From Zoogloea sp041911615 (GTDB lineage Bacteria; Pseudomonadota; Gammaproteobacteria; Burkholderiales; Rhodocyclaceae), in contig NZ_JAYROR010000107.1 in assembly GCF_041911615.1 (NCBI RefSeq), positions 3,596-67,595 of the forward strand: a DNA stretch of 64,000 bases, read 5' to 3'. Below, in pieces: positions 1-8,231 of the stretch. Each line of letters starts with the position of its first letter. Positions within the stretch are counted from its first letter, which is position 1. The notes under the pieces are model-generated. The model made no database searches. It had not been told where the DNA came from and saw nothing but the letters and a program-made list of their open reading frames with translations. A program made the translations under genes and the position numbers.

Positions 1-78
1 ATTGTCCTCAGCCCCGAGCGGGGCAACGTCCAGCCCGGCGACAGCGTGCCCGTGCAGATTCTCGACGGCCTCATCTGA
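1..78 (+). CDS. moeA: Molybdopterin molybdenumtransferase MoeA, C-terminal end only
   Basis: Only the last 25 residues lie in the window; the gene begins before base 1. The tail reads IVLSPERGNVQPGDSVPVQI and then DGLI before a TGA stop. It follows the pattern of the last domain of MoeA, where E. coli has a very similar IVL..RGNV..G..V ending. MoeA inserts molybdate into adenylylated molybdopterin in the last step of molybdenum cofactor synthesis. The call rests on this short tail, so the identity is likely but not certain. Confidence 0.7.
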   Translation: MVLSPERGNVQPGDSVPVQILDGLI

Positions 79-214
79 GCGTCCGCCCGCCATCCCTTCC
101 ACGCAACACCCCTGCCCCTGGAAGGGTGAAATTATCGGGACTGCCTTCATCAAGCGGCCTTTTCTGGTGCAGAATTTCAAATTCCCGTAACCAGAAAGTA
201 GACGCAAGCGGACA

Positions 215-1129
215 ATGGACCACGACACCCCAGAAGGCACCCGGCAGATCATCGACGGCCGAGAGCGCGTCTACTATTCCGGCTACTGGGTCAAGACCTA
301 CACCGTCCCCGAAGACACCCTGCAGGCCAAGCGCAAGCTCATCGGCGCACTCACCCGCCGGCTGTTCAACCACGTCGAACACGGCCTCAACATTCCCGGC
401 AGCCGCCTCAACGAAGCGCGCAAGAGCTACGAGGAAGAAGCCGACGTGGACCGCCGCCGCGTCAAGGGCGCCATGCTCGCCGGCGCCCTCTTCAACCGCG
501 CCGCCGACATCTTCACCAAGCTCGTCGAGCTGCAGAGCGTCGGCATCGAGATCCAGTCCGACAACGCCCTGATGCGCGAATGCGGCCGATGTCTGCAGGA
601 GGCGCTCGGTCTCGGGCGCCTCGTGCTGCACCGCTCCGGCGAGGAAGGCATCGACGAACTGTGGGGCGAGCCCTTCAAGGCCTTCTCGATCCCCCTCGAG
701 GATTTCTACGAGAGCCGCTACGTCAAGATCGCCCTCACCCTGCGCGACATCGACCTGATCGCCGACGCGATGGTCGCCAACTTCGACGCGCTGCCCTGTT
801 TCGCCGGCATCGCGCCCCACGTGCGCGCCTTCGCCCGGGCCGCCCACGTCAAGACCGAAACCCTGCGCACCGACCCGGACATCTTCGACATCTGGACCAC
901 CTTCGTCACCGCCGGCGAACGGCTCATCGCCCACTTCAACGACGCCGAGATGCCCGTCAACAGCGAAGACCAGCACCTCGTCACCGACGGCCGGCTGCTC
1001 ATCCAGCAAGGCCGCGACCTCGTCAGCTACATCACCCGCGCGCGCACCCCGATGCCCAAGAGCACCGCCGAATACATCGAGCGATGCCGAAGCTACGCCA
1101 AGCGCTGCGCCGACCGGACAAACACCTAG
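215..1129 (+). CDS. Conserved helical protein of unknown function upstream of PPK2
   Basis: This is a 304-residue soluble protein with no signal peptide or membrane segment. It is rich in amphipathic helices (for example around ALTRRLFNHVEHG and GALFNRAADIFTKLVELQ), and I recognise no catalytic motif. It ends 17 bases before the PPK2 start on the same strand, so the two are probably one transcript and may work together. A weak AGCGGA sequence sits just before the ATG. Codon use matches the neighbours. I do not know its function; a link with polyphosphate is inferred from position only. Confidence 0.75.
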   Translation: MDHDTPEGTRQIIDGRERVYYSGYWVKTYTVPEDTLQAKRKLIGALTRRLFNHVEHGLNIPGSRLNEARKSYEEEADVDRRRVKGAMLAGALFNRAADIFTKLVELQSVGIEIQSDNALMRECGRCLQEALGLGRLVLHRSGEEGIDELWGEPFKAFSIPLEDFYESRYVKIALTLRDIDLIADAMVANFDALPCFAGIAPHVRAFARAAHVKTETLRTDPDIFDIWTTFVTAGERLIAHFNDAEMPVNSEDQHLVTDGRLLIQQGRDLVSYITRARTPMPKSTAEYIERCRSYAKRCADRTNT

Positions 1130-1146
1130 AAGAAGGAAGCCACGTC

Positions 1147-2316
1147 ATGACGACCCAAGATAACGACACGTCCAAACTCGAAGCACCCGCCGCCGCCAAG
1201 CCCGCCCGCGCCAGCACGCCGCGCCGCGCCGCCGCCGGCGATACCGCGCCCAAGCAGACCCCGGCCGACATCGAGAACTTCGTCGTGGACGAAGCCGTCG
1301 ATGCCGCCCGCGACGCCAAGGCCAGCGCCGTCGCAGACATCGTCGCCACCCTCGCCAAGCACGACACCCACAGCATCGCCGAAACCCTGCAGGCCATCAT
1401 GGCCGGCGCCTCCCCCGACGACGCCACCATCCTGCGCAAGGCCCTGCTCTCCGAAGACGAACCGGTCTACAAGAAGCTCCCCTCCCACCCGGACGACGAG
1501 CTCGCCGACGGCTGGCGCGAAGGCGCCTATCCGTACAAGAACCTGATGTCCCGCAAGGCCTACGAGAAGCAGAAATACCGCCTGCAGGTCGAACTGCTCA
1601 AGCTCCAGGCGTGGGTCAAGGACACCGGCCAGCGCGTCGTGATCCTCTTCGAAGGCCGCGACGCGGCCGGCAAGGGCGGCACCATCAAGCGCTTCATGGA
1701 ACACCTCAACCCCCGCGGCGCCAAGGTGGTGGCCCTCGAGAAGCCCACCGAGACCGAACGCGGCCAGTGGTACTTCCAGCGCTACGTGCAGCACCTGCCC
1801 ACCGCCGGCGAGATCGCGCTGTTCGACCGCTCCTGGTACAACCGCGCCGGCGTCGAACGCGTGATGGGCTTCTGCAGCCCCGACGAATACCTCGAGTTCA
1901 TGCGCCAGACGCCCGAATTCGAGCGCCACCTGGTGCGCAGCGGCGTGCATATCGTCAAGTTCTGGTTCTCGGTCAGCCGCGACGAGCAACGCCGCCGCTT
2001 CAAGGAGCGCGAGGCCCATCCGCTCAAGCAGTGGAAGCTCAGCCCCATCGACCTGGCCTCCCTCGACAAGTGGGACGACTACACCAAGGCCAAGGAAGCG
2101 ATGTTCTTCCACACCGACACCGCCGACGCCCCGTGGACGGTCATCAAGTCCGACTGCAAGAAGCGCGCACGCCTCAACGCCATGCGCTACATCCTGCACA
2201 AGCTCCCCTACGCCAACAAGGACATCGAGCACATCGGCGCCCTTGACCCGCTCCTCGTCGGCCGCGCCCACGTGGTCTACGAACGCGGCGAGCACTCCGG
2301 CAGCCCGCTGCTCTAA
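1147..2316 (+). CDS. ppk2: Polyphosphate kinase 2 (PPK2 family)
   Basis: A 389-residue kinase that transfers phosphate between polyphosphate and nucleotides. The P-loop EGRDAAGKGGTIKRF is at residues 169-183. It is followed by FDRSWYNRAGVERVMGFC and a basic lid region (DEQRRRFKEREAHP), all diagnostic of PPK2. The GRDAAGKGG form and a single kinase domain fit class I enzymes, which mainly act on nucleoside diphosphates. About 125 residues precede the kinase core: an Ala/Pro-rich stretch, then a helical segment. The ATG follows GAAGGAAG by a short gap, and an upstream in-frame extension lacks family similarity. It is cotranscribed with the preceding hypothetical gene. Confidence 0.93.
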   Translation: MTTQDNDTSKLEAPAAAKPARASTPRRAAAGDTAPKQTPADIENFVVDEAVDAARDAKASAVADIVATLAKHDTHSIAETLQAIMAGASPDDATILRKALLSEDEPVYKKLPSHPDDELADGWREGAYPYKNLMSRKAYEKQKYRLQVELLKLQAWVKDTGQRVVILFEGRDAAGKGGTIKRFMEHLNPRGAKVVALEKPTETERGQWYFQRYVQHLPTAGEIALFDRSWYNRAGVERVMGFCSPDEYLEFMRQTPEFERHLVRSGVHIVKFWFSVSRDEQRRRFKEREAHPLKQWKLSPIDLASLDKWDDYTKAKEAMFFHTDTADAPWTVIKSDCKKRARLNAMRYILHKLPYANKDIEHIGALDPLLVGRAHVVYERGEHSGSPLL

Positions 2317-2382
2317 GTCCGCCCCACGCTGCCCGGCGCCGTCGACAGGCGCCGGGCGCGGCGAGCGGGTACACTCCGCCGC

Positions 2383-4203
2383 GTGTCCGCCAAGCCCCCG
2401 ATCCCGGCCCCTCCGGCCGAAGCCGAAACCTTCGCCCTCTTCGACGACAGCCTCGCCGACCCACCCGGCGCGTGGCTGCTCACCGGCCTGCGCGAAACCG
2501 TCGTCTGCCACACCCCCGCCGACTGGGCCGAGACCCTGCATCGTCTCGACGCCGCCGCCCGTGCAGGCGCCTGGGTCGCCCTCGCCGCCGCCTACGAACT
2601 CGGCTACGCCATCGAGCCACGCCTGCGGCCGCTGATGCCCGCCGATCACGGCGCCCTCGTTACCGGTTGGGTCTTCGCGCACGCCACCTGGCTCGCGGAG
2701 GCCGACTGCGACGGCTGGCTCGCCGAACGCGCCGGCGACGCTCCCGGCGGGCTGGGCGCACTCACGGCAGGCATCGACGCCGGCGACTATTTCGGCAAGA
2801 TCGATCGAATCCGCCAATACATTGCCGACGGCGACTGCTACCAGGTGAACTTCACCTTTCCGCTCCACGGCCGACATTACGGCAGCGCCGCCGCCCTCTA
2901 CCGCGCCCTGCGCGCCGCCCAGCCGGTGCGCTACGGCGCCTTCATCGCCCACGCCGGCGGCGCGATCCTGTCGCGCTCACCCGAACTCTTCCTCGAACGC
3001 CACGGCCGCAGCCTCGCCAGCCGACCGATGAAGGGCACCGCCCCCCGCGACAGCGACCCCGCCGCACTCGCCGCCTCCGCGAAGGACCGCGCTGAGAACG
3101 TCATGATCGTCGACCTCATCCGCAACGACATGGGCCGCCTCGCGCCGCCCGGCGGCGTTCGGGTCGAAGACCTGTGCCGCGTCGAAGCCTATCCCACCGT
3201 CTGGCAGATGACCTCCCGAATCGTCGCCGAACCGGTGGACGCCGACCTCGCCACGATCTTCGCCGCGCTGTTCCCCTGCGGCTCGATCACCGGCGCGCCC
3301 AAGATCCGCGCCATGGAGATCATCCGCGCGCTCGAGACACGATCCCGCGGCCTTTACTGCGGCGCCCTCGGCTGGCTGCGCCCCGGCGGCGACTTCCGCC
3401 TCAGCGTGCCGATCCGCACCCTTCTCGTCGAAGCCGACGGCCGCGTGCGCCTCGACGTGGGCAGCGGCATCGTGCATGACTCCCGCCCCGCGCCCGAATG
3501 GGCCGAATGCCACCTCAAGGCGCGCTTCGTCAGTGCCCTGCCCAAGGGCCTGCGCCTCATCGAAACCCTGCGCTTCGAACCCGGCGTCGGCTACCCCTTC
3601 CTAGCCGAACACCTCGAACGCCTCGGCAACTCCGCCCGCGCGCTGGGCTTCGCGTTCGACGCCGACGCCTTCCGGCGCTGCCTCGCCACCGTCACCAGCA
3701 CCACGCCGCAACGCGTGCGCGTCACCCTCGGCGCACCAGGCGATCTGCAGATCGAGCACGCCGACCTCGCCCCCGGCGCACCGGGCGCCGCCCCGACCGT
3801 CGTGCTGTCGCCCCACGCCACGACCAGCGACGACCCCCTGCTGCACCACAAAACCACCGCCCGCGCCCTGTACGACCGCGAACTTGCCCGCGTAATGGCC
3901 GCTGGTCACTTCGACGCGCTGTTCATCAACGAACGCGGCGAACTCACCGAAGGCGCCCGCAGCAACCTCTTCGTCGAACGGGACGGCACCTTGCTCACCC
4001 CGCCCACCGCCGCAGGCCTGCTCGACGGCGTGCTGCGCCGCCGCCTGCTGCGCGAAGGCCGCGCCCGCGAGGCGACGCTTCGCCCGGTCGATCTCGCCAC
4101 CGCCGACGCGCTGTACGTGGGCAACGGCCTGCGCGGACTGATCCGCGTCCACCTCGTCCACTTCGACGACCCGCGCCACTCAAAACAAAAACAGCAACAA
4201 TAG
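2383..4203 (+). CDS. pabB: Aminodeoxychorismate synthase component I fused to aminodeoxychorismate lyase (PabB-PabC)
   Basis: A 606-residue fusion that makes 4-aminobenzoate for folate. Residues about 1-385 are the chorismate-binding PabB part, with LFLERHGRSLASRPMKGT, ENVMIVDLIRNDMGR and the PCGSITGAPKIRAMEII active-site segment. Residues about 395-600 are a class IV PLP aminodeoxychorismate lyase, with KTTARALYDRELARV, FINERGELTEGARSNLF and the YVGNGLRGL end motif. PabB uses glutamine-derived ammonia from PabA, which is not in this window. The start is a GTG. The gene ends inside the left arm of a bidirectional terminator. Fused PabB-PabC proteins are common in betaproteobacteria. Confidence 0.93.
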   Translation: MSAKPPIPAPPAEAETFALFDDSLADPPGAWLLTGLRETVVCHTPADWAETLHRLDAAARAGAWVALAAAYELGYAIEPRLRPLMPADHGALVTGWVFAHATWLAEADCDGWLAERAGDAPGGLGALTAGIDAGDYFGKIDRIRQYIADGDCYQVNFTFPLHGRHYGSAAALYRALRAAQPVRYGAFIAHAGGAILSRSPELFLERHGRSLASRPMKGTAPRDSDPAALAASAKDRAENVMIVDLIRNDMGRLAPPGGVRVEDLCRVEAYPTVWQMTSRIVAEPVDADLATIFAALFPCGSITGAPKIRAMEIIRALETRSRGLYCGALGWLRPGGDFRLSVPIRTLLVEADGRVRLDVGSGIVHDSRPAPEWAECHLKARFVSALPKGLRLIETLRFEPGVGYPFLAEHLERLGNSARALGFAFDADAFRRCLATVTSTTPQRVRVTLGAPGDLQIEHADLAPGAPGAAPTVVLSPHATTSDDPLLHHKTTARALYDRELARVMAAGHFDALFINERGELTEGARSNLFVERDGTLLTPPTAAGLLDGVLRRRLLREGRAREATLRPVDLATADALYVGNGLRGLIRVHLVHFDDPRHSKQKQQQ

Positions 4204-4225
4204 CCAGGCCATTGTTGCTGTTTTT
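4187..4225. terminator. Bidirectional intrinsic terminator between pabBC and the RHH gene
   Basis: A 15-bp perfect inverted repeat: AAAAACAGCAACAAT at 4187-4201, a 9-base loop, and ATTGTTGCTGTTTTT at 4211-4225. It carries A and T runs at both ends, so it can work on either strand. The left arm contains the pabBC stop codon, and the hairpin separates two convergent genes. Confidence 0.9.
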
Positions 4226-4264
4226 ATACAAATCACCCACCGGCCCGGTGCGTGACCCGGACGC

Positions 4265-4996
4265 TTACTTCGCGCTCTTACCCTTCGGCACCACCACCAG
4301 GCCTTCCACCAGCGCCTTGGCGCTGGCCGACGACTCCTTCAGCAGCAACTGCACGCCGGCCCGCAGCAGCTCCGACTTGGTGCAGATGCGCCCGGCCTTG
4401 GCCAGCGTCTCGCGCAGGGCCTTGAGCTGCGCGTGCTCGCTCTTGGGCATCGAGAACGAATCGCGCACCACCTTCTCGCGCACCACCTTGGCGGCTTTCT
4501 CGGCCTTCGCCTTTGCGGGTTTGGCCGGCTTGGCAAGCTTCTCGACCTTGACCGGCTTGGGCTGCTTGGCCGTTTTTTCCGTCTTCTTCGCGACGACCGG
4601 CGCGGTCGCCGTGGCGGCCTCGGCAAGCTCCGGCGCAGGCGCGTCGGCCGCCGGCTTGGCTGGCGCCTTCACCGCGGGCTTGCGCGCCTTGACGGGCGCC
4701 TTCGGGGCGGGCTTGTCCTGCTTAGCCACCGCGGGCTTCGCAACCGCGCGGGCCGGCTTGGTCTTCACGACCTCGGCCTTGGCGGGCACCTCGACGACCA
4801 GCGTCGCATCCACGGCGACCGGCGTCTCGACCGCCACCGGCGCCGCGACAAGCTCGGCAGCCGGAGCGACCGTCACGGGCGCGGGCTCGGCGGCCGCCCC
4901 AGCACCCTCGGCGCCCGGCTCGGGCAGGCGCGCCGCCAGCGACGCGTTTTCTTTCTCCAGCGTCGAGCGCAGAGCCGACCGGGTCTTGCTGTTCAT
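4265..4996 (-). CDS. Ala/Pro/Lys-rich protein with C-terminal ribbon-helix-helix domain, partner of ParA
   Basis: A 243-residue protein in two parts. Residues about 1-175 are low complexity, built from Ala, Pro, Val and Lys with many KPA/PAK repeats, and are probably disordered and strongly basic. The last about 65 residues look like a ribbon-helix-helix DNA-binding fold: a strand (RDSFSMP), a helix (KSEHAQLKALRETLAKAG), then a helix starting TKSELLRAGVQLLLKE. Its ATG overlaps the parA stop by four bases (ATGA), so translation is coupled. Small ParA plus RHH pairs form type Ib partition systems (ParF-ParG), so this is probably the DNA-binding partner. The tail also resembles the lysine-rich tails of histone-like and PHB-granule DNA linkers. 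Confidence 0.7.
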   Translation of the reverse strand: MNSKTRSALRSTLEKENASLAARLPEPGAEGAGAAAEPAPVTVAPAAELVAAPVAVETPVAVDATLVVEVPAKAEVVKTKPARAVAKPAVAKQDKPAPKAPVKARKPAVKAPAKPAADAPAPELAEAATATAPVVAKKTEKTAKQPKPVKVEKLAKPAKPAKAKAEKAAKVVREKVVRDSFSMPKSEHAQLKALRETLAKAGRICTKSELLRAGVQLLLKESSASAKALVEGLVVVPKGKSAK

Positions 4997-5658
4997 GCTT
5001 TCTCTCCTATCAGTTTCAGAACTTCGGCAACCAGTTTGTCCACTTCGCGTGCCGCTTCGGCGCCGGTTCGGCCCAGTTGATACACCGTGCCACCGATCAC
5101 CGCGCTCTGCGCGAAGGCATTACGCTGGGAGAGCGATGCGCCGAGGACGGGTAGCGTGAAATCACGCATCACCTCCAGCACATCCCAGGCCAGGTTGGTG
5201 CGAAGCACCCGGTTCGGCACCAACGCCGCCTTCAAGCCCTTGCGGCTCGCCTGCACCTGCAGGATCAGGCGCTCCACGCCCTTGGTCGACCACAGGTCGG
5301 CGGGGCTCGGCACCACCGGCACCAGCGCCAGATCGGCCGCCTGCAGGGCAGCGAGGGTCGCCGGATGCTCGATGGACGGCGGGCAGTCGAGCAGCACCAC
5401 GCCCACCTCCCGCCCCAGCGCCTTGACGGCCTGGGGCAACACCGCCGGATCGCCGTCGAGCGGTCGCACCGGCGCCGGGAAGGGCGCATCCGGCGAGGCG
5501 GAATGTGCCCATCGCAACGCGGTCTCCTGAGGATCAAGATCGATGATCGCCACCCCCTTGCCACGTCGCGCGAGCCCGCCCGCCAGTTGCATCGTGAGTG
5601 TCGACTTGCCCGCTCCGCCCTTCTGGGACAGGACGGTGACCACCTTCGGCTTTGCCAC
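4993..5658 (-). CDS. ParA/MinD-type P-loop ATPase
   Basis: A 221-residue ATPase with the deviant Walker A QKGGAGKSTL (signature lysine 13), the DLDPQ segment, and Walker B VVLLDCPPS. Its short length, with no N-terminal helix-turn-helix, matches the type Ib ParF group. I chose the GTG at 5658 because it follows AGGGGGCGAA and directly precedes the family start MAKPKVVTV; the longer frame to 5772 adds unrelated Cys/Arg-rich sequence. It is the first gene of a coupled pair with the RHH protein. A 13-bp palindrome lies 17 bases upstream. Such pairs segregate DNA or position cargo; the cargo is not known here. Confidence 0.85.
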   Translation of the reverse strand: MAKPKVVTVLSQKGGAGKSTLTMQLAGGLARRGKGVAIIDLDPQETALRWAHSASPDAPFPAPVRPLDGDPAVLPQAVKALGREVGVVLLDCPPSIEHPATLAALQAADLALVPVVPSPADLWSTKGVERLILQVQASRKGLKAALVPNRVLRTNLAWDVLEVMRDFTLPVLGASLSQRNAFAQSAVIGGTVYQLGRTGAEAAREVDKLVAEVLKLIGEKA

Positions 5659-5674
5659 TTCGCCCCCTATTGCG

Positions 5675-5687
5675 TAATACCGTATTA
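5675..5687. promoter_or_regulatory. 13-bp palindrome, candidate operator of the parA-RHH pair
   Basis: TAATACCGTATTA is an inverted repeat (TAATAC, centre C, GTATTA) in the divergent region between parA and the macrodomain gene. It lies 17-29 bases upstream of the parA GTG, where it would overlap promoter or early transcript sequence. RHH partners of ParA often repress their own operon by binding short palindromes, so an autoregulatory operator is a reasonable guess. Binding is not shown. Confidence 0.4.
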
Positions 5688-5795
5688 TTTTCAACCCAAA
5701 CCACGCCGCACTGCAAGCACGACGACATCCCCGGCGGCGGCGCAACGGCGCACAATCGCCAGTCTGCGACAAAACCGGCCCGCTGGGAGCACGAG

Positions 5796-6314
5796 ATGAG
5801 CGATACGCGGATACGCGTCTGGCAAGGGGACATCACGACGCTGGCGATCGACGCCATCGTGAATGCGGCCAACGCCAGCCTGCAGGGCGGCGGTGGCGTG
5901 GACGGGGCGATCCACCGGGCGGCGGGACCCGAACTGACCGCATTCTGTGCCGGCCTCGGTGGCTGCCCGACGGGGGAAGCACGGATCACACCCGGCTTCC
6001 GGCTACCCGCGCGCTACGTGATTCACACCGTGGGTCCGGTGTGGCGCGGTGGCGCGCACGGCGAGCCGGAAGCGCTCGCGGCATGTTATCTGAACAGTCT
6101 GCGTCTGGCGGCCGAACATGGCGTGCGGACGATCGCCTTCCCCGCGATCAGCTGCGGCGTATATGGCTACCCCATCGAGGCGGCGGCCCGGATCGCGGTG
6201 GCGAACTGCCGGGCGGCGCTGGCGTCTCCCGGCGCACCCGACGAAATCCTGCTGGTCGCCTTCGATCAGCCCATGAATTCGGTGCTGAACGTGATCCTGC
6301 GCGGCGGCGACTGA
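5796..6314 (+). CDS. Macrodomain protein, probable O-acetyl-ADP-ribose deacetylase
   Basis: A 172-residue single macrodomain of the YmdB/MacroD type. It shows the ligand-binding signatures AIVNAANASLQGGGGVDGAI (residues about 25-44) and YVIHTVGPVW, plus the FPAISCGVYGYP loop. This group hydrolyses O-acetyl-ADP-ribose and removes ADP-ribose from acidic residues. The ATG at 5796 follows GGGAGCACGAG. The last 49 bases overlap, tail to tail, the end of a minus-strand gene. It is divergent from parA, about 137 bases away. Confidence 0.9.
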   Translation: MSDTRIRVWQGDITTLAIDAIVNAANASLQGGGGVDGAIHRAAGPELTAFCAGLGGCPTGEARITPGFRLPARYVIHTVGPVWRGGAHGEPEALAACYLNSLRLAAEHGVRTIAFPAISCGVYGYPIEAAARIAVANCRAALASPGAPDEILLVAFDQPMNSVLNVILRGGD

Positions 6315-6688
6315 ATGACGATCCGCCGCGGCCCCTCGCCGGTGCGCGCCGTCCGGCCACGACGCCCGTCGCAGGCACGCAGCCCCGCGGCGCCCAGGCG
6401 CATGCACTGCACGCCGCCGCAGCCGCAGTCTGCCGGCAGCTCGGCGGGCTCGCCCTCTTCCATGTGATCGATGCGCAGCAGATCGAGAAAGCGCGACGCC
6501 GAATCGCGGCATCCGAAAACCGTCAGCCGACCATCGTTGGCGCACAGCCAGCGCTCGTCCACGGTGATGCCCACGCAGCCCTCGCCACCGCCGCTGAGGG
6601 CATGTACCCTCACCCGGGTCTGGCCGAGTCGCCACAGTGGTGCCACGGCGAGTTCGAGCCAGGTCGCGTTGCGTCCTTGCAGTTCCAT
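6266..6688 (-). CDS. Hypothetical 140-residue Cys-containing protein
   Basis: A protein of unknown family with a very clear ribosome binding site (AAAAAGGAGGGG, 6 bases before the ATG), which is the best evidence that it is a real gene. Residues 30-80 contain GCVGITVDERWLCANDG and a helical DSASRFLDLLRIDHMEEG. A cysteine cluster CGCGGVQC near residue 90 could bind metal. The C-terminal about 30 residues are Arg-rich and are encoded opposite the end of the macrodomain gene, so the last part may be unconserved. An AT-rich stretch upstream (6755-6780) probably holds the promoter. Confidence 0.6.
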   Translation of the reverse strand: MELQGRNATWLELAVAPLWRLGQTRVRVHALSGGGEGCVGITVDERWLCANDGRLTVFGCRDSASRFLDLLRIDHMEEGEPAELPADCGCGGVQCMRLGAAGLRACDGRRGRTARTGEGPRRIVIQSPPRRITFSTEFMG

Positions 6689-6797
6689 GTGTCCCCTCCT
6701 TTTTATGGTGTTCCGCTGACGCTTGCCACAGATCAGGACGAACGACGCGAAACTTTCAGTATTATCCTAATTTAGTTCATTTTTCGGCATTCGGCAG

Positions 6798-6819
6798 TTC
6801 CCGGACGACGCACCGGGAA
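6798..6819 (+). promoter_or_regulatory. Leader hairpin upstream of metY
   Basis: TTCCCGG (6798-6804) pairs with CCGGGAA (6813-6819) across an 8-base loop. It lies in the 190-base region between the divergent 140-residue gene and metY, and CCCGG segments just downstream offer alternative partners. No T run follows, so it is not an ordinary terminator. It does not match the SAM-II riboswitch consensus that I know. A regulatory role is only a guess. Confidence 0.3.
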
Positions 6820-6878
6820 AACCCGGATGCATGACGCCCGGAACCGCCCGGCCCGCATTCAACCCGGAGAAAAACACA

Positions 6879-8162
6879 ATGAAACTCGAAACCCTCGCCG
6901 TGCACGGTGGCTACAGCCCGGACCCGACCACCAAAGCGGTGGCCGTGCCGATCTACCAGACCACCTCCTACGCCTTCGACGACACCCAGCACGGCGCCGA
7001 TCTTTTCGACCTGAAAGTGGCCGGCAACATCTACACCCGCATCATGAACCCCACCCAGGCGGTGCTCGAGGCTCGCGTGGCGGCGATGGAAGGCGGCATC
7101 GCCGGGCTGGCCGTGGCCTCCGGCATGGCGGCGATCACCTACGCCATCCAGACCATCGCCGAAGCCGGCGACAACATCATCTCGGCCTCCACGCTGTACG
7201 GCGGCACCTACAACCTGTTCGCCCACACCCTGCCGCAGCTCGGCATTCAGGTGCGCTTCGCCGACTACCGCGACCCGGACGCGTTCGCCCCGCTCATCGA
7301 CGCCCGCACCAAGGCGATCTACTGCGAATCGGTCGGCAACCCGCTCGGCAACGTCACCGACTTCGAGGCGCTGGCCGCCATCGCCCACGCCCACGGCATT
7401 CCGCTGATCGTCGACAACACCGTGCCCTCGCCCTACCTGTGCCGCCCGATCGAGCACGGCGCGGACATCGTCGTCCATTCGCTGACCAAGTACCTCGGGG
7501 GCCACGGCACCACGCTGGGCGGCATCATCGTCGACAGCGGCAAGTTCCCGTGGGCCGAAAACAAGGCGCGCTTCCCGCGCCTGAACGAACCGGACGTCTC
7601 CTACCACGGCGTCGTCTACACCGAAGCCCTGGGCCCGGCGGCCTTCATCGGCCGTGCCCGCGTGGTGCCGCTGCGTGGCATGGGCGCGGCGATCAGCCCG
7701 TTCAATGCTTTCATGATCCTGCAGGGCATCGAGACGCTGGCGCTACGCATGGACCGGATCTGCGAAAACACCACCAAGGTCGCTGCCTTCCTGCAGGCAC
7801 ACCCGAAGGCCGCGTGGGTGAATTACGCCGGCCTCGCCGATCACCCCGACCACGGCCTGGTCCAGAAATACATGGGCGGCCGCGCATCCGGCATTGTCAA
7901 CTTCGGCGTGAAGAGCCCGGACGGCGACGGCAAGGCCGCCGGCGCGCGCTTCCAGGACGCCCTCAAGCTCGTCACCCGACTTGTGAACATCGGCGACTGC
8001 AAGAGCCTCGCCTGCCACCCGGCGTCCACCACCCACCGCCAGCTGTCCGAGGACGAACTCGCCAAGGCTGGCGTGTCGGCCGACATGGTGCGTCTGTCGA
8101 TCGGCATCGAGCACATCGACGACATCCTGGCCGACCTGGATCAGGCGCTCGCTGCCGTCTGA
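6879..8162 (+). CDS. metY: O-acetylhomoserine sulfhydrylase
   Basis: A 427-residue PLP enzyme of the Cys/Met metabolism family that makes homocysteine from O-acetylhomoserine and sulfide. It starts with LETLAVHGGYSPDPTTKAVA and contains VPIYQTTSYAFDD, LYGGTYNLF and the PLP lysine segment VVHSLTKYLGGHGTTLGG. The length and the long insertion after the lysine match the OAH/OAS sulfhydrylase group, not MetB or MetC. The ATG at 6879 follows CCGGAG by 8 bases; an in-frame ATG at 6831 lacks such a site. The gene ends just before a strong bidirectional terminator. Confidence 0.95.
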   Translation: MKLETLAVHGGYSPDPTTKAVAVPIYQTTSYAFDDTQHGADLFDLKVAGNIYTRIMNPTQAVLEARVAAMEGGIAGLAVASGMAAITYAIQTIAEAGDNIISASTLYGGTYNLFAHTLPQLGIQVRFADYRDPDAFAPLIDARTKAIYCESVGNPLGNVTDFEALAAIAHAHGIPLIVDNTVPSPYLCRPIEHGADIVVHSLTKYLGGHGTTLGGIIVDSGKFPWAENKARFPRLNEPDVSYHGVVYTEALGPAAFIGRARVVPLRGMGAAISPFNAFMILQGIETLALRMDRICENTTKVAAFLQAHPKAAWVNYAGLADHPDHGLVQKYMGGRASGIVNFGVKSPDGDGKAAGARFQDALKLVTRLVNIGDCKSLACHPASTTHRQLSEDELAKAGVSADMVRLSIGIEHIDDILADLDQALAAV

Positions 8163-8184
8163 CCCGGCACGCACCGAGGACGCA

Positions 8185-8212
8185 AAAAGGGCCGGGAATT
8201 CCCGGCCCTTTT
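8185..8212. terminator. Bidirectional terminator between metY and leuA
   Basis: AAAAGGGCCGGG (8185-8196), loop AATT, and CCCGGCCCTTTT (8201-8212) form a perfect 12-bp stem with A and T runs on both sides. It lies between the convergent metY and leuA genes. Confidence 0.92.
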
Positions 8213-8231
8213 CTTACGCCAGGACGTCGCC

